A stretch of 64,000 bases of DNA from Endobugula sp047636495 (GCA_047636495.1 JBLILH010000003.1:1-64000); one strand, 5' to 3'. Positions 27,333 through 36,930 are shown, counted from the first letter of the stretch. The notes: generated from the sequence alone by a model not told the origin. Translations and numbers: made by a program.

Positions 27333-29171
27333 ATGAAAAACCATTCGTCTTCTGTGCAAGACCCACAACCCACACTCAACCAAGCGGGGCTTGCCATGTT
27401 AACTGGCTTATGGCCTTTTTTGCAGCCTTATCGCTGGGTGCTATTGTTGGCCATATTATCATTAATGCTCACTGCCGGCCTTAATTTATCTTTGGGCCAA
27501 GGCATACGGTTGATTGTTGATGATGGGTTTGTCGGGGGGTCGCTCAGTAAGCTCAATACTATTTTATGGTCATTCTTAAGCCTAGTGATATTACTATCAC
27601 TAGGGACTTTTGCTCGCTTTTATTTAGTCACTTGGCTCGGCGAACGAGTCACCGCCGATATTCGTAAAGCTGTCTTTAATCACCTAATCACCATAGAACC
27701 CAACTATTTTGAAACCAACCGTTCAGGCGAACTTATAAGCCGTCTAACCACAGACACTTCTGTCTTGCAGTCGATTATCGGTTCGAGTATCAGCTTTGCT
27801 CTGCGTTCATTATTGTTAGTGGTGGGTGGTTTGTTTATGTTGCTGATCACCAATGCCAAGTTAACTTTGGTGGTCTTTGGTGCGCTACCCATTATTATTT
27901 TACCGGTATTATTTTTCGGTAAACGCGTACGTGCGCTGTCCAGAGCGAGTCAAGATAGCGTGGCCGATGTGGGGACTTATGCGGGTGAAATATTACAGCA
28001 AATCAAAACGGTGCAAAGCTATACACGTGAAGAAAATGAACGCAATGCCTTTGCTAAAGAAGTAGAAAATGCTTTTTTCGTCGCCAAGCAACGCATTATG
28101 AACCGTGGTTTATTAACCGCTTTAGTGATTTTGTTTGCCTTTTCTGCTATTGGGGTAATGGTGTATGTTGGCGCAAAGGATGTTTTACTCGGCAATATGA
28201 GCGGCGGCGAACTGGCGGCATTTATTTTTTATGCGGTGATGGTCGCCGGGGGTATTGCCGCGGTATCTGAGGTGTTAGGTGAGTTACAGCGGGCCGCAGG
28301 GGCAACCGAACGTTTGCTAGAACTGTTGTCGGTTAAGCCCTTGATTCGCTCTCCAGACGCTAACCAAGTAGCCACTCTGCCTGAAACTGATCGTGACACA
28401 AATAAATTGTCAGTGCATTATCATCACTTTAGCCATATTGAATTTACTAATGTGAGCTTTAGCTATCCCAGTCGGCCAGATTTTTGTGCTTTAGACGATA
28501 TTAATTTAATCATCAAGCAAGGCGAGACTATTGCTTTGGTGGGCAGTAGCGGTGCGGGCAAAAGTACCCTGTTCGAATTGTTGCAACGCTTTTACGATCC
28601 ACAAGTTGGCGAAATACAATTACATAACATTCCTTTACCGCAACTCGAGTTGCCATTTGCTCGTCGGCAAATGGCATTAGTCCCGCAGCAACCTATCTTA
28701 TTTAGTGCTGACGTTATGCATAATATCCGTTACGGCAAACCCGATGCGAGTGATAAGGACGTCATGGAGGCGGCAAAAGCCGCATACGCTCACGACTTTA
28801 TTATGCAGCTGCCCAATCAATACCACAGTTTTTTAGGTGAAAACGGTGTGCGTTTAAGTGGCGGTCAAAAACAACGCATTGTGATTGCGAGGGCTATTTT
28901 ACATGACCCTGATATTTTATTATTAGATGAAGCGACTAGTGCTCTAGATTCAGAAAGTGAACGCTGGGTACAAAAAGCCTTAAATAAACTCCTGAAAAAT
29001 CGCACCACGCTAATCATCGCCCACCGCCTAGCCACCGTTGTCCATGCTGATCGTATTATAGTTATGGAAAATGGTCGTATGATTGCCGAAGGCAGCCATC
29101 AACAATTACTGATCAGCTCACCCAAGTACCAAACATTGGCCGCCTTACAATTTGGACACCAGGATAAATAA
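27333..29171 (+). CDS. MsbA/LmrA-type ABC exporter (fused membrane and ATPase domains)
   Basis: The product has 612 residues. The membrane domain has six helices (~35-325), including YFETNRSGELISRLTTD, the coupling-helix region of type IV exporters. The ATPase domain covers ~370-605: Walker A GSSGAGKST, Q-loop PQQPILF, signature LSGGQKQR, Walker B ILLLDEATSALD, and H-loop IAHRLAT. It acts as a homodimer; lipids or hydrophobic compounds are plausible substrates but not determinable. It is monocistronic. The 248 bp upstream contain a long imperfect inverted repeat (TTATAGCG...CGCTATA) of unknown meaning. Confidence 0.92.
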   Translation: MKNHSSSVQDPQPTLNQAGLAMLTGLWPFLQPYRWVLLLAILSLMLTAGLNLSLGQGIRLIVDDGFVGGSLSKLNTILWSFLSLVILLSLGTFARFYLVTWLGERVTADIRKAVFNHLITIEPNYFETNRSGELISRLTTDTSVLQSIIGSSISFALRSLLLVVGGLFMLLITNAKLTLVVFGALPIIILPVLFFGKRVRALSRASQDSVADVGTYAGEILQQIKTVQSYTREENERNAFAKEVENAFFVAKQRIMNRGLLTALVILFAFSAIGVMVYVGAKDVLLGNMSGGELAAFIFYAVMVAGGIAAVSEVLGELQRAAGATERLLELLSVKPLIRSPDANQVATLPETDRDTNKLSVHYHHFSHIEFTNVSFSYPSRPDFCALDDINLIIKQGETIALVGSSGAGKSTLFELLQRFYDPQVGEIQLHNIPLPQLELPFARRQMALVPQQPILFSADVMHNIRYGKPDASDKDVMEAAKAAYAHDFIMQLPNQYHSFLGENGVRLSGGQKQRIVIARAILHDPDILLLDEATSALDSESERWVQKALNKLLKNRTTLIIAHRLATVVHADRIIVMENGRMIAEGSHQQLLISSPKYQTLAALQFGHQDK

Positions 29172-29296
29172 TGACGGTATGACGTCACAAAGACGGGTGC
29201 CGAAAGCAGGACTTCACTTGGTACTTATCCGTGGTAGGCGTATCGTAACGCCGTGGAGTGATGTGCTTTATTGTGTCAAGTTGGTGTTCTATGCGC

Positions 29297-29515
29297 TATC
29301 ACTACTGTCCCGTTAGCGTAATGTCGTCATGCCGGGCTTGACCCGGTATCCAGTCAACTATTGAAATCATTAGATTCCGGATAAGCAAAAAACGCTTTCC
29401 GGAATGACGGGGTTTCTTTTTTATTTTCAAGTCGCTTACTTACCACTACGCCACTTGGTTATGATTGACGTAGTCTATAGTTAATTGAGCCGAACTTAAC
29501 GGGACAGCAGTGATA
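29297..29515. mobile_element. 219-bp inverted-repeat element, family 3
   Basis: The inverted ends are 19 bp: TATCACTACTGTCCCGTTA at 29297-29315 pairs with its complement at 29497-29515, 18 of 19 matching. It has no ORF. An 85-bp GTCATGCCGGG-type palindrome lies inside it. It is a MITE-like non-autonomous element between the ABC exporter and a small membrane protein gene; no second copy was seen in this window. Confidence 0.65.
29325..29409. repeat. GTCATGCCGGG-type interspersed palindrome
   Basis: The outer arms CGTCATGCCGG (29325-29335) and CCGGAATGACG (29399-29409) pair with one mismatch. An inner stem, ATTCCGG/CCGGAAT, lies at its right side. This class of palindrome is widespread in proteobacterial genomes. 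The T-rich stretch after 29409 could let it also act as a terminator for the ABC exporter gene. Confidence 0.7.
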
Positions 29516-29565
29516 TACTATTGAAAATATTCTCGCGTTATACTATTCAAAAAAGAAGTCATAAG

Positions 29566-29784
29566 ATGAAAAATATCGGCAAATATATATTGATCTGGGG
29601 TATTGGTTCAATACTATTCAGTCAATTTGGATATGAATTAAAATTATTTATGTGGACGAATAGCTGGGGTGAAACAACGGGTTGGCTTATCCGTGGGGGT
29701 GCTATTGTTATTGGCATGGCATTGATGGCTATCGCCATGAAAAACAAAGTAGAGATGAAGAAGGAAGAGCCAGAGGAAGCATAG
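29566..29784 (+). CDS. Small two-helix membrane protein
   Basis: The product has 72 residues, started at the ATG at 29566 with AAGAAG upstream (a TTG start further up is less likely). It has hydrophobic helices at about 6-22 and 38-58, an aromatic loop (MWTNSWGETTGW), and a charged tail KNKVEMKKEEPEEA. No family is recognised. Confidence 0.6.
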   Translation: MKNIGKYILIWGIGSILFSQFGYELKLFMWTNSWGETTGWLIRGGAIVIGMALMAIAMKNKVEMKKEEPEEA

Positions 29785-30146
29785 CTTATGATCACCTCTT
29801 TTTTTTGACGGAACACATTCTAACAAAAGCATCGAACGACATTGAACTGTTTATCACCAGAGTAAAACCAGCGGCCAACTAGGCGCGACGAATCACTTGC
29901 CTCATAAAATATATATATATTTATTTTAAAAGCCTTTATTTATAGCTGCCAACGATCAATAAACATAGCATCCAATACAAGTGGCACTTGCTTATGCGAC
30001 TTACCCATTTACACCCTCTTGTGATCCCGGCGTATGGCGACCATTACCTGTACTAAAAACATGCTAAAGAAGCAGTACCCTATTAACGATAGATTCCATA
30101 CCAATACCCTACAGCGAACTATAACTTATCACTCGAGGATCTAGAT
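29785..30146. other. Intergenic region, nothing identified
   Basis: About 360 bp, AT-rich, including a TATATATATA run near 29915. No credible frame, repeat or terminator was seen. The GAGGA before 30147 is the tautomerase ribosome-binding site. Confidence 0.4.
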
Positions 30147-30353
30147 GTGCCATATGTAAATATAAAAATCACCCATGAAGGCGCTACAAAAGACCAAAAA
30201 ATTGAATTAATAGCCGGGGTTACGGATTTGCTCTCATCCGTATTGGGAAAAAATCCGGCAACTACAGTTGTTGTGATAGATGAGGTAGATACGGATAACT
30301 GGGGTATAGGAGGCAAATTAGTCTCTGACTTAAGACAAAACAAGTTAACGTAA
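30147..30353 (+). CDS. 4-oxalocrotonate tautomerase family enzyme
   Basis: The product has 68 residues. The GTG start is supported by GAGGA eight bases upstream and by the required Pro as residue 2 (MPYVNIKIT), the catalytic base once Met is removed. The rest fits the fold: helix QKIELIAGVTDLLSSVLG, strand TTVVVIDEV, and the family tail DNWGIGGKLV. These small enzymes form hexamers and catalyse keto-enol tautomerisation. The substrate here is unknown; no aromatic-degradation genes are near. Confidence 0.88.
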   Translation: MPYVNIKITHEGATKDQKIELIAGVTDLLSSVLGKNPATTVVVIDEVDTDNWGIGGKLVSDLRQNKLT

Positions 30354-30403
30354 AAATAACGGGGTTAAGCCTTGCCACTGACCGACAAGAGATACGATGT
30401 AAT

Positions 30404-31027
30404 ATGGTGATGGCTAATACAGTAGTCGTGTTGGATTTTGAAACCACAGGTTTGTCACCTGATGAGGGCGATCGTGCCATCGAGATCGGCGCGGTTAAGC
30501 TAGCGCGCGGCGTGGTGGTGGATCGTTTTCAAGCATTGATGAATCCTGGTCAACGGGTGAGTTCTTTTATCGAAGACTACACGGGTATCAGCAACGCGAT
30601 GCTGGAGGATGCCGCGCCCTGTGCCGAGGTGATGCATCGCTTTGGTGATTTTATCGAGGGTGAAAACTTGGTGGCCCACAACGCCTCATTTGATAAACGT
30701 TTTCTCGATGCAGAGTTAACCAGAATCTCTCGATCTTACAGTGGTAGTTTTAGTTGTTCGCTGCTGGCGGCCCGGAGGATTTTCCAGCAGGCACCTAACC
30801 ATCAGTTAGGAACGCTAGTGAAGTACACCCGAATTCCATCAACAGGAGACTATCATCGCGCACTGTATGATTCGGAAATGACGGTAAAATTATGGCTGGT
30901 CATGCTGTCGACGCTGCGAGATCAATATGGCTTGAGTGCTATTCCCTTCACTTTTATTCAAAAGCTTAATAAAACACCGAAAAAGTCAGTGTTTCAATGG
31001 TTAGCTCGACAGGCTAAGACTAGCTGA
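30404..31027 (+). CDS. DEDDh 3'-5' exonuclease (DNA polymerase III epsilon-like)
   Basis: The product has 207 residues. Exo I is VVVLDFETTGLSP with catalytic Asp/Glu, Exo II is NLVAHNASFDKRFLD, and Exo III is DYHRALYDSEMT with His and Asp. The family also covers RNase T and epsilon-like proofreading nucleases. The short length and lack of a beta-clamp-binding tail suggest a stand-alone nuclease rather than the DnaQ subunit. An ATG at 30404 or 30410 could be the start. Confidence 0.88.
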   Translation: MVMANTVVVLDFETTGLSPDEGDRAIEIGAVKLARGVVVDRFQALMNPGQRVSSFIEDYTGISNAMLEDAAPCAEVMHRFGDFIEGENLVAHNASFDKRFLDAELTRISRSYSGSFSCSLLAARRIFQQAPNHQLGTLVKYTRIPSTGDYHRALYDSEMTVKLWLVMLSTLRDQYGLSAIPFTFIQKLNKTPKKSVFQWLARQAKTS

Positions 31028-31527
31028 GAAATCAATCGGGTTAAACACTAATAGCACGTACTTAAATGACCAACCAACGCCAACCATCTCGCCATGCCGG
31101 ACTGATCTTAGTCTTCATACTGAATAAACAGTGCGATATTTGCGATAGATCCCGACCTTTTTCTACTAGAGAGAGATAAATGACGCGAGTAGAACACACA
31201 AGCTTGCCTAAAATGACAAGCGACGGGACGTGGACGATTGTCACGAGTCTATTCCATACCAAAAGCTGTCGTCAGGCTGTTGAAGTTTCAGGAAAAAGCA
31301 GACATTATTAACACTCGCGTATCTGGCGGGCATGGCGTTCAAAAAGAATTCGAAGAGAGTTCAAAGAGAGTTCAAAGAGAGTTCAAAGAGAACGCCAAAT
31401 AAATAGCCGCCCAAGCCGCGTCTTTTGCGCAGAACTTGACACTTTCACCAGGTGCTTTTTCGCTATCATGTGTAGCTATCGTGTGTAGTTATCAAGTTTA
31501 CCTTTACGAGCCTTGGTATAAAGAACT
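31028..31527. other. 500-bp intergenic region with a 12-bp tandem repeat
   Basis: No gene is supported. It holds the 12-bp tandem repeat at 31349-31390 and probably the selO promoter just before 31528. Confidence 0.4.
31349..31390 (+). repeat. 12-bp tandem repeat (GAGTTCAAAGAG)
   Basis: There are about three and a half copies of GAGTTCAAAGAG, the first diverged (ATTCGAAGAG). It lies outside any supported gene. Two other 12-bp tandem repeats occur inside genes in this window (32815-32862 and 61006-61041). Confidence 0.85.
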
Positions 31528-33336
31528 ATGACGAACCGACCGCCCCAGAAAACATCACCAACCATATCAACTCTCGACGATCTCGCAAAGTTGGCAAACT
31601 ACTCTCTTGTGGATGCACTTAACGGCGATCCTGACGCGACTGCCGACGGGGCCGACCACGCGCCGCGACAAGTTTTTACGGGGCATTATGTATCGGTCAG
31701 CCCTACGCCAATCCAAGACCCAGAGTATGTGGCGCACAGCCAAAGCTTTTTTGCCGAACTGGGTTTTGCCGACAGTATGGCGAAGTCACCCGACTTCGTA
31801 AGGATGTTTTCCGGTGATATTAGGCAGGTCCCGCAGCCGATGCGCAAGATTGGATGGGCAACGGGATACGCGCTATCTATCTACGGCACTGAATACATCC
31901 AGCAGTGCCCATTCCACACCGGTAACGGATATGGAGACGGTCGTGCCGTTTCCGTGCTTGAGGCCGTCATCAACGATCAACGCTGGGAGATGCAACTCAA
32001 AGGTGGCGGCCGTACGCCATACTGTCGCGGCGCGGATGGTCGCGCTGTATTACGGTCGAGTATCCGTGAGTTCTTAGCGCAGGAGCACATGCACGCGCTG
32101 GGCGTACCCACGTCACGATCGTTGAGCTTGTATGTTTCGAAAACCGAGACAGTCAAGCGGCCATGGTACTCGGAGGGTTCGCGTGCAGAAAATCCCGACA
32201 TGATGATATCCGAGGCGGCCGCCATCTCGACACGTGTCGCACCGTCGTTCCTCCGCGTGGGTCAACTCGAACTTTTTGCTCGTCGTACCCGGAAACAGGA
32301 ACACCCGAAGGCGATGGAGGAACTCGATAAGATTGTGTTGCACTTGATTGATCGTGAGTACACCGACGTGATCGATAACTCAATCACCACGCCAGAAAAA
32401 GTGGTGTTGCTAGCGCATGAGTTTCGCAACCGCTTGACATTGTTGGTGGCGAACTGGGTTCGCGTCGGTTTCTGCCAAGGCAACTTCAATAGCGACAACT
32501 GCGCAGCCGGTGGCTTTACATTGGACTATGGCCCTTTCGGTTTCTGCGATGTGTTTGACCCACATTATCAGCCTTGGACGGGTGGCGGTCATCATTTTTC
32601 ATTCATCAACCAGCCCAACGCAGCGCAACGTAACTTCGACATGTTTTGCTCGTCACTACGACTTTTACTGGTATCGCACCCGGACTGTTTGCAAGAACTC
32701 GACGAGATTCAAGGTGGGTTTTCGGAAGTGATGCGAGCACAAATGGAAAAAATGTGGTCGGCTAAGCTGGGGCTTGAGACCTTTAATACCGCAGCGCACC
32801 AAGCACGTTATACCGAGCCCAACACTCAGCCTAACATTGAGCCTAACATTGAGCCTAACAAAGAACTGATCAATGAACTTCAAACGCTCATGATGCAGAC
32901 ACCGGTTGATTACACTATTTTCTTTCGCGAGCTCTCGTCTATACCCGATGACATTAGCCCCATTAAGAGAAGCTTTTACCGTCATACCGACGACAAGGCG
33001 ATAAACGCACGCTGGTCAGCGTGGCTTTCACGCTGGAAGGAGCTTCTCAATAGTGTCAGCCCAACAAACACGAATAATACCTTACACCGGTCACGTGAGG
33101 AGATTTCTAGACAGATGAAACTTGTCAATCCGAAATTTATTTTGCGCGAGTGGTTTGTGGTGCCGGCTTATCAGCAGGCGACTACTGGAGACTACGCTCT
33201 CATTCAGGAACTGCAGAACGTGATGACACAGCCTTATGCCGAGCAGTCAAAAGCAATAGAGGATAAGTATTATAGATTGAAGCCGCCTGAGTACTTTGAA
33301 GTCGGTGGATTATCTCACCTTAGTTGCTCTTCTTGA
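31528..33336 (+). CDS. selO: SelO pseudokinase-fold protein adenylyltransferase
   Basis: The product has 602 residues, longer than the ~480 of E. coli YdiU but within the family. SelO transfers AMP to Ser, Thr or Tyr of target proteins. Motifs seen: MRKIGWATGYALSIYG, the nucleotide-binding QLKGGGRTPYCRGADGRAVL with SSIREFL, and the metal-site region GFCQGNFNSDNCAAGG followed by DYGPFGFCD. The usual C-terminal Ser-Cys-Ser redox tail is mirrored by the ending HLSCSS. The gene is visibly GC-richer than its flanks. Residues ~430-445 contain a tandem PNIE repeat. It has no operon partner. Confidence 0.92.
   Translation: MTNRPPQKTSPTISTLDDLAKLANYSLVDALNGDPDATADGADHAPRQVFTGHYVSVSPTPIQDPEYVAHSQSFFAELGFADSMAKSPDFVRMFSGDIRQVPQPMRKIGWATGYALSIYGTEYIQQCPFHTGNGYGDGRAVSVLEAVINDQRWEMQLKGGGRTPYCRGADGRAVLRSSIREFLAQEHMHALGVPTSRSLSLYVSKTETVKRPWYSEGSRAENPDMMISEAAAISTRVAPSFLRVGQLELFARRTRKQEHPKAMEELDKIVLHLIDREYTDVIDNSITTPEKVVLLAHEFRNRLTLLVANWVRVGFCQGNFNSDNCAAGGFTLDYGPFGFCDVFDPHYQPWTGGGHHFSFINQPNAAQRNFDMFCSSLRLLLVSHPDCLQELDEIQGGFSEVMRAQMEKMWSAKLGLETFNTAAHQARYTEPNTQPNIEPNIEPNKELINELQTLMMQTPVDYTIFFRELSSIPDDISPIKRSFYRHTDDKAINARWSAWLSRWKELLNSVSPTNTNNTLHRSREEISRQMKLVNPKFILREWFVVPAYQQATTGDYALIQELQNVMTQPYAEQSKAIEDKYYRLKPPEYFEVGGLSHLSCSS
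32815..32862 (+). repeat. In-frame 12-bp tandem repeat inside selO
   Basis: Four 12-bp units, consensus GAGCCTAACATT, encode EPNT QPNI EPNI EPNK. Being a multiple of three, it adds a flexible PNIE linker without breaking the frame. It lies between the conserved kinase-like core and the C-terminal region. Confidence 0.9.
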
Positions 33337-33506
33337 TATGTTTACCAACCAAAGAGCGACCGGCGTTACGCTGTCGAGCTATAGCGGTGTGTAGACTAGA
33401 CTAAAAAATACCGCTAGATACTGTTCGTCTATCACGACTCATTTTAAACTACTTTTATCACCCTTAATTCAATTTACACATTGCTACACAATAGAGTCCG
33501 CTTTAT

Positions 33507-34337
33507 ATGACATTTTATTATCCATCTGTTCTTGCCATTGCTGGTTCCGATAGTGGAGGAGGCGCAGGTATTCAGGCCGATATCAAAACGATATCCGCAC
33601 TAGGATGTTTTGCCACTTCTGCGCTTACCGCTATTACCGTGCAAAATACCTTAGGAGTGACCGGTATTCATAGTGTTCCGGCAGAAATAGTTCGTGAGCA
33701 GATTAAGGCCGTAATGGATGATATTGAGCCCAAGGTCATTAAAGTGGGCATGATACATACCAAAGAACTCGCAATAATGGTTGCAGAAACATTACAACAA
33801 TACCCTACCGTCGATGTTATTTTCGACCCGGTCATGGTGGCCGCCAGCGGAGATAGATTAATAGAAGATGAAACTATTATCGTATTGAAGGAATGCTTAT
33901 TTCCGTTAGCTACCGTGGTCACCCCCAACATTGATGAGGCCGCTATTTTAAGCGGTATGATGATTCGACATGCAGATGATATGGCAGAGGCTGCCCACCG
34001 AATACTACAAACAACTTGTAAGGCGGTATTGTTAAAGGGCGGGCACCTGCAAGGCGACTTGATGTTTGATCTATATATTGATCAATCGGGCAAACAGCAA
34101 TTGTTTACCTCAGACGCTATATCGACTCGTAATATCCATGGAGCTGGCTGCACTTTGTCCTCGGCTATTGCGGCTTACCGAGCGACAGGTTATACGATAG
34201 AAGGGGCCGTGGAGCATGCTCTTCGTTATGTTCATGATGCGATTGAACACGGGAAGGACGTCACCACAGGAAAAGGCAATGGGCCACTCAATCATTTTTA
34301 TAGCCCCAAAAAATCAATTAAAGATCAGCGTCAATAA
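33507..34337 (+). CDS. thiD: Hydroxymethylpyrimidine/phosphomethylpyrimidine kinase
   Basis: The product has 276 residues. ThiD phosphorylates HMP and HMP-P in thiamine diphosphate synthesis. Characteristic ribokinase-fold motifs are AIAGSDSGGGAGIQADIKT, TAITVQNT, VGMI, DPVMVA(A)SG, TPN(I)DEA, LLKGGH and the anion-hole/catalytic NIHGAGCTLSSAIAA. I saw no TPP riboswitch upstream. The 170 bp before it contain a TAGCGGT/ACCGCTA stem around 33381-33414, whose meaning is unclear. Confidence 0.95.
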   Translation: MTFYYPSVLAIAGSDSGGGAGIQADIKTISALGCFATSALTAITVQNTLGVTGIHSVPAEIVREQIKAVMDDIEPKVIKVGMIHTKELAIMVAETLQQYPTVDVIFDPVMVAASGDRLIEDETIIVLKECLFPLATVVTPNIDEAAILSGMMIRHADDMAEAAHRILQTTCKAVLLKGGHLQGDLMFDLYIDQSGKQQLFTSDAISTRNIHGAGCTLSSAIAAYRATGYTIEGAVEHALRYVHDAIEHGKDVTTGKGNGPLNHFYSPKKSIKDQRQ

Positions 34338-34425
34338 TTCAGAATCATTCAATGCACACCCGCTAATGGTTATTATTAACAGCATCTATTTTATATCAAC
34401 TCCTTTTGCTTAAAAGAAGATTTTC

Positions 34426-34701
34426 ATGGTCGCAATGGCAAGACATATTTTGGTCAAACAGAAAGACGAAGCAGAAAAACTTAAACAGCGCTTATTAAAA
34501 GGCGAGCCGTTTGATGTATTAGCAAAAAAACATTCCACCTGCCATTCTTCTAAAAAAGGGGGCGACCTAGGTGAGATCCATAAAGGTCAGCTAGTGAAGC
34601 CGGTAGAACAGATTATTTTTCAAAAACCACTCAAACAAGTACAGGGGCCTGTAAAAAGTCAGTTTGGGTTTCATTTGATTGAAATCTATTATCGGGATTA
34701 A
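34426..34701 (+). CDS. ppiC: Parvulin-type peptidyl-prolyl isomerase
   Basis: The product has 91 residues, a single parvulin domain as in E. coli PpiC. Motifs are ARHILVK, FDVLAKKHSTCHSSKKGGDLGEI, and GPVKSQFGFHLIEI, including the His residues of the active site. Cytosolic, with no signal peptide. AAGAAG precedes the ATG. It speeds cis-trans isomerisation of prolyl bonds during folding. Confidence 0.95.
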   Translation: MVAMARHILVKQKDEAEKLKQRLLKGEPFDVLAKKHSTCHSSKKGGDLGEIHKGQLVKPVEQIIFQKPLKQVQGPVKSQFGFHLIEIYYRD

Positions 34702-34789
34702 TTCAACTAGAGACTCGACCTCAATGCACTGCCTTTATAACCCTCCTGGATAATGGTATTTAATTACTTATGAGAAAATCAGGTTCTCG

Positions 34790-34933
34790 ATGACATTAAG
34801 AACCTTTCAAACAACACTGGCACATCGCTTGTCTTTGCTAAAAGATATATTTTTCAACCGAACCATTGACGAATTAATGCGTAGTTTTTTCGGGAAAAAA
34901 TGGAATAATAAAAACGAAAAAAGAGCGATATAA
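34790..34933 (+). CDS. Very small basic ORF, unknown
   Basis: The frame has 47 codons (MTLRTFQTTLAHRLSLLKDI onward), basic and helical, with AGG nine bases before the ATG. A seven-codon frame overlaps its start (ATGA). No family is recognised; it may be fortuitous. Confidence 0.25.
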   Translation: MTLRTFQTTLAHRLSLLKDIFFNRTIDELMRSFFGKKWNNKNEKRAI

Positions 34934-34988
34934 TTAACTAATAGAAACTTACTATCAGAATCGCAAGGCCAACCCTGACAGTTTTACT

Positions 34989-35879
34989 TTACTTAATGGG
35001 CTTCGCAGGTTTTTCAGCCCGAGCAGAATAACCTTTACTATCAACGTCTTTTAATCTCAGTCCGCGATTGATGTCAATTCCGGTCAACCGCCAAGCATGA
35101 GCCCCTATAGAAATAGGAGCATTTACTTTCTCGTAAAAATTACTTGGAAATATATAGTTCTCCACTTTGACATAGTTTAAATAATCTACCTGAACATGAG
35201 CACCTCTAGTTGTACTGTGCCCCTCTAAGGTTATTTGCACCTTTGTTGTCAAGAATGTGACTGCGTCTATCCACAACACTACTTCATCAGCTTCAGAGAA
35301 CCCAAAGCCTGGCTTTCTGAGAAAATAGATACGATGATAATTATTCCCAGATTCAACTTTATCTTCTATTCGCGTAAAACTATCTTTCCATTGATGCAGC
35401 GCTAGGGGACCGAGTAAAAAGGTATAGAATGCGTCGGCTGTTAGAGCTGTTGCACTAATAACGTCGGCATCCAACGATGGCTCTTGATTATAAAAAATCT
35501 CTAGAGAAGAAGGTGTTCTCACGACTTTTTTGTTGCCACTGGGGCCGGTGTAGAGAGCAGCGTAAACAAACTCTTTTGTTAATATTTTTTCTTGCGAGTC
35601 TACTCGAAATTTAAAGTCAGTGACTAATGGTTGAATTTTTGTAATCAATGTTTTCCACTGACCTGTTATGCCAACATTGACATCATTAAGCTCATCAATA
35701 GCATCACCCCCATGAACCCTGAAAGTCTTTAAAAACAACTGCTGACCACTAAAACCGTTAACGTCTTTAAACTCAGAATTTTTAGGGTTAGGGAAATTTG
35801 ATGAGCACCCACTGACGATGAGCAAAAAAAAGATAGCGGGCAGCGGGTACAAAGAAAATGATTGTTTGTTTATATACAT
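34989..35879 (-). CDS. Lipoprotein of unknown function
   Basis: The product has 296 residues. The lipobox is IVSGC (Cys25). Beyond that, an alternating strand-rich body (TFRVHGGDAIDELNDVNVGITGQW, DEVVLWIDAVTFLTTKVQITLEG, YIFPSNFYEK) resembles LolA/LolB-like or MucB-like lipid-binding folds, but I cannot name a family. The VHGG...L.DV.V...GQW pattern is typical of outer-membrane lipoprotein-sorting-like periplasmic proteins that survey a lipid. It is single, facing the parvulin gene convergently. Confidence 0.6.
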   Translation of the reverse strand: MYINKQSFSLYPLPAIFFLLIVSGCSSNFPNPKNSEFKDVNGFSGQQLFLKTFRVHGGDAIDELNDVNVGITGQWKTLITKIQPLVTDFKFRVDSQEKILTKEFVYAALYTGPSGNKKVVRTPSSLEIFYNQEPSLDADVISATALTADAFYTFLLGPLALHQWKDSFTRIEDKVESGNNYHRIYFLRKPGFGFSEADEVVLWIDAVTFLTTKVQITLEGHSTTRGAHVQVDYLNYVKVENYIFPSNFYEKVNAPISIGAHAWRLTGIDINRGLRLKDVDSKGYSARAEKPAKPIK

Positions 35880-36206
35880 TTACAGTCTCGCGTTATTAAT
35901 ACCTGCTCTGCTTACACGCTATAGCTTTCAATCTGTATTAATCATCTTTTATGAAGAATTAACATGTTCGATTTCTGTAAACGAGCATCGCTCTATAGAA
36001 AAGCACACTGAACGCACTATGCTTCAGTTTTTAGACTGACTGAGCTTTATCGTAGACTAGATTATATAAAAAAATGAAGTCGCCGGACGCTAAAATATTG
36101 CATCACAACTCTACGGGCTGGATTTAGCGACTACGATGGATGAGAAGGGAGATGATTTATCGCCGTGTGATTGACACATGGCAATACACAGTTACTAGCA
36201 GCAAGC
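35880..36206. other. Intergenic region, nothing identified
   Basis: About 330 bp with no supportable frame or structure. It presumably holds the promoter of the lipoprotein gene at 34989-35879. Confidence 0.4.
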
Positions 36207-36584
36207 TTATTTCAAGCCCTCTAAGTCTGCCTCTATTTCAGCAATTTTACTAACAACCACTTTTTCTAAGTGGCGTAAATCAGTAATGATTTTTTGCTTT
36301 ATATCCTTTTCTTTTCTTTCGGTTAACACAACTTTATCTAGCTCGATCATCGCCTTATGCAAAGTTGATGAAATTTCTTTGGTATCTTCGTATTTACCTG
36401 CTTCGTTTTTAAATTTTTTGTGTTCGCGCGGAAACTTAAATTTTTCGCTGCGATGAAACAAATCACCTTTGGCTTTTTTATAGTATATTTTTAATATATC
36501 TTGATTATCTTCTGATCGAATTGAATAGTGCTCGATTAGGTCAATGCTGTTAATGCCTAGTGAATGTAAAATGTCGTTAGTCAT
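36207..36584 (-). CDS. DUF3461 family protein
   Basis: The product has 125 residues. The N-terminal LGINSIDLIEHYSIRSEDNQDILKIYYKKAKGDLF matches the DUF3461 signature (the 'ILKIYY.K.KG..F.RS.KFKFPR' core). It is found in many marine and pseudomonad gammaproteobacteria, with no known function. The C-terminal half is helical and charged. Start ATG at 36584. Confidence 0.85.
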   Translation of the reverse strand: MTNDILHSLGINSIDLIEHYSIRSEDNQDILKIYYKKAKGDLFHRSEKFKFPREHKKFKNEAGKYEDTKEISSTLHKAMIELDKVVLTERKEKDIKQKIITDLRHLEKVVVSKIAEIEADLEGLK

Positions 36585-36848
36585 GCTCTTTCCTTAATGT
36601 ATGCATTTTATACGATATTCACCCATCCCGGCATGATAGTCAACATAAACAAGGGGGCTAATGTGGAAATATCGCATAAGAAAAGTGACATATTGTCGTA
36701 TGTATATTTCAAGCAAGAGGGGAGCACGTTGAATAAACAATAACTTCTCAACGTATCCACTTGTATGGAGTATCATACTTCTACTGGATGGATACCTGTT
36801 ATTGCTCTGTATTGCACACAGAGGAGCACTATTTTTGAAATACAGAAA

Positions 36849-36884
36849 AAAACCACTGATTTACCCCATTAAATCAGTGGTTTT
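36849..36884 (-). terminator. Strong hairpin terminator after the lipoprotein pseudogene
   Basis: The 15-bp arms AAAACCACTGATTTA and TAAATCAGTGGTTTT pair perfectly around a 6-base loop, with A/T runs on both sides, so it can work in both directions. It lies 47 bp past the stop at 36931. Bases 36585-36848 hold no gene. Confidence 0.9.
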
Positions 36885-36930
36885 CGTTTAACTGAGCGCT
36901 AACGCTACTAATATTGCAAATTTCAAAGCA

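Noticed and set aside
33337..33506. TPP riboswitch upstream of thiD
   Set aside because: The conserved thi-box sequence (CUGAGA...) is absent; only a weak stem is present.
36594..36776. 60-codon minus-strand frame upstream of the DUF3461 gene
   Set aside because: No ribosome-binding site, no domain, and it lies in a region that reads as promoter and intergenic DNA.
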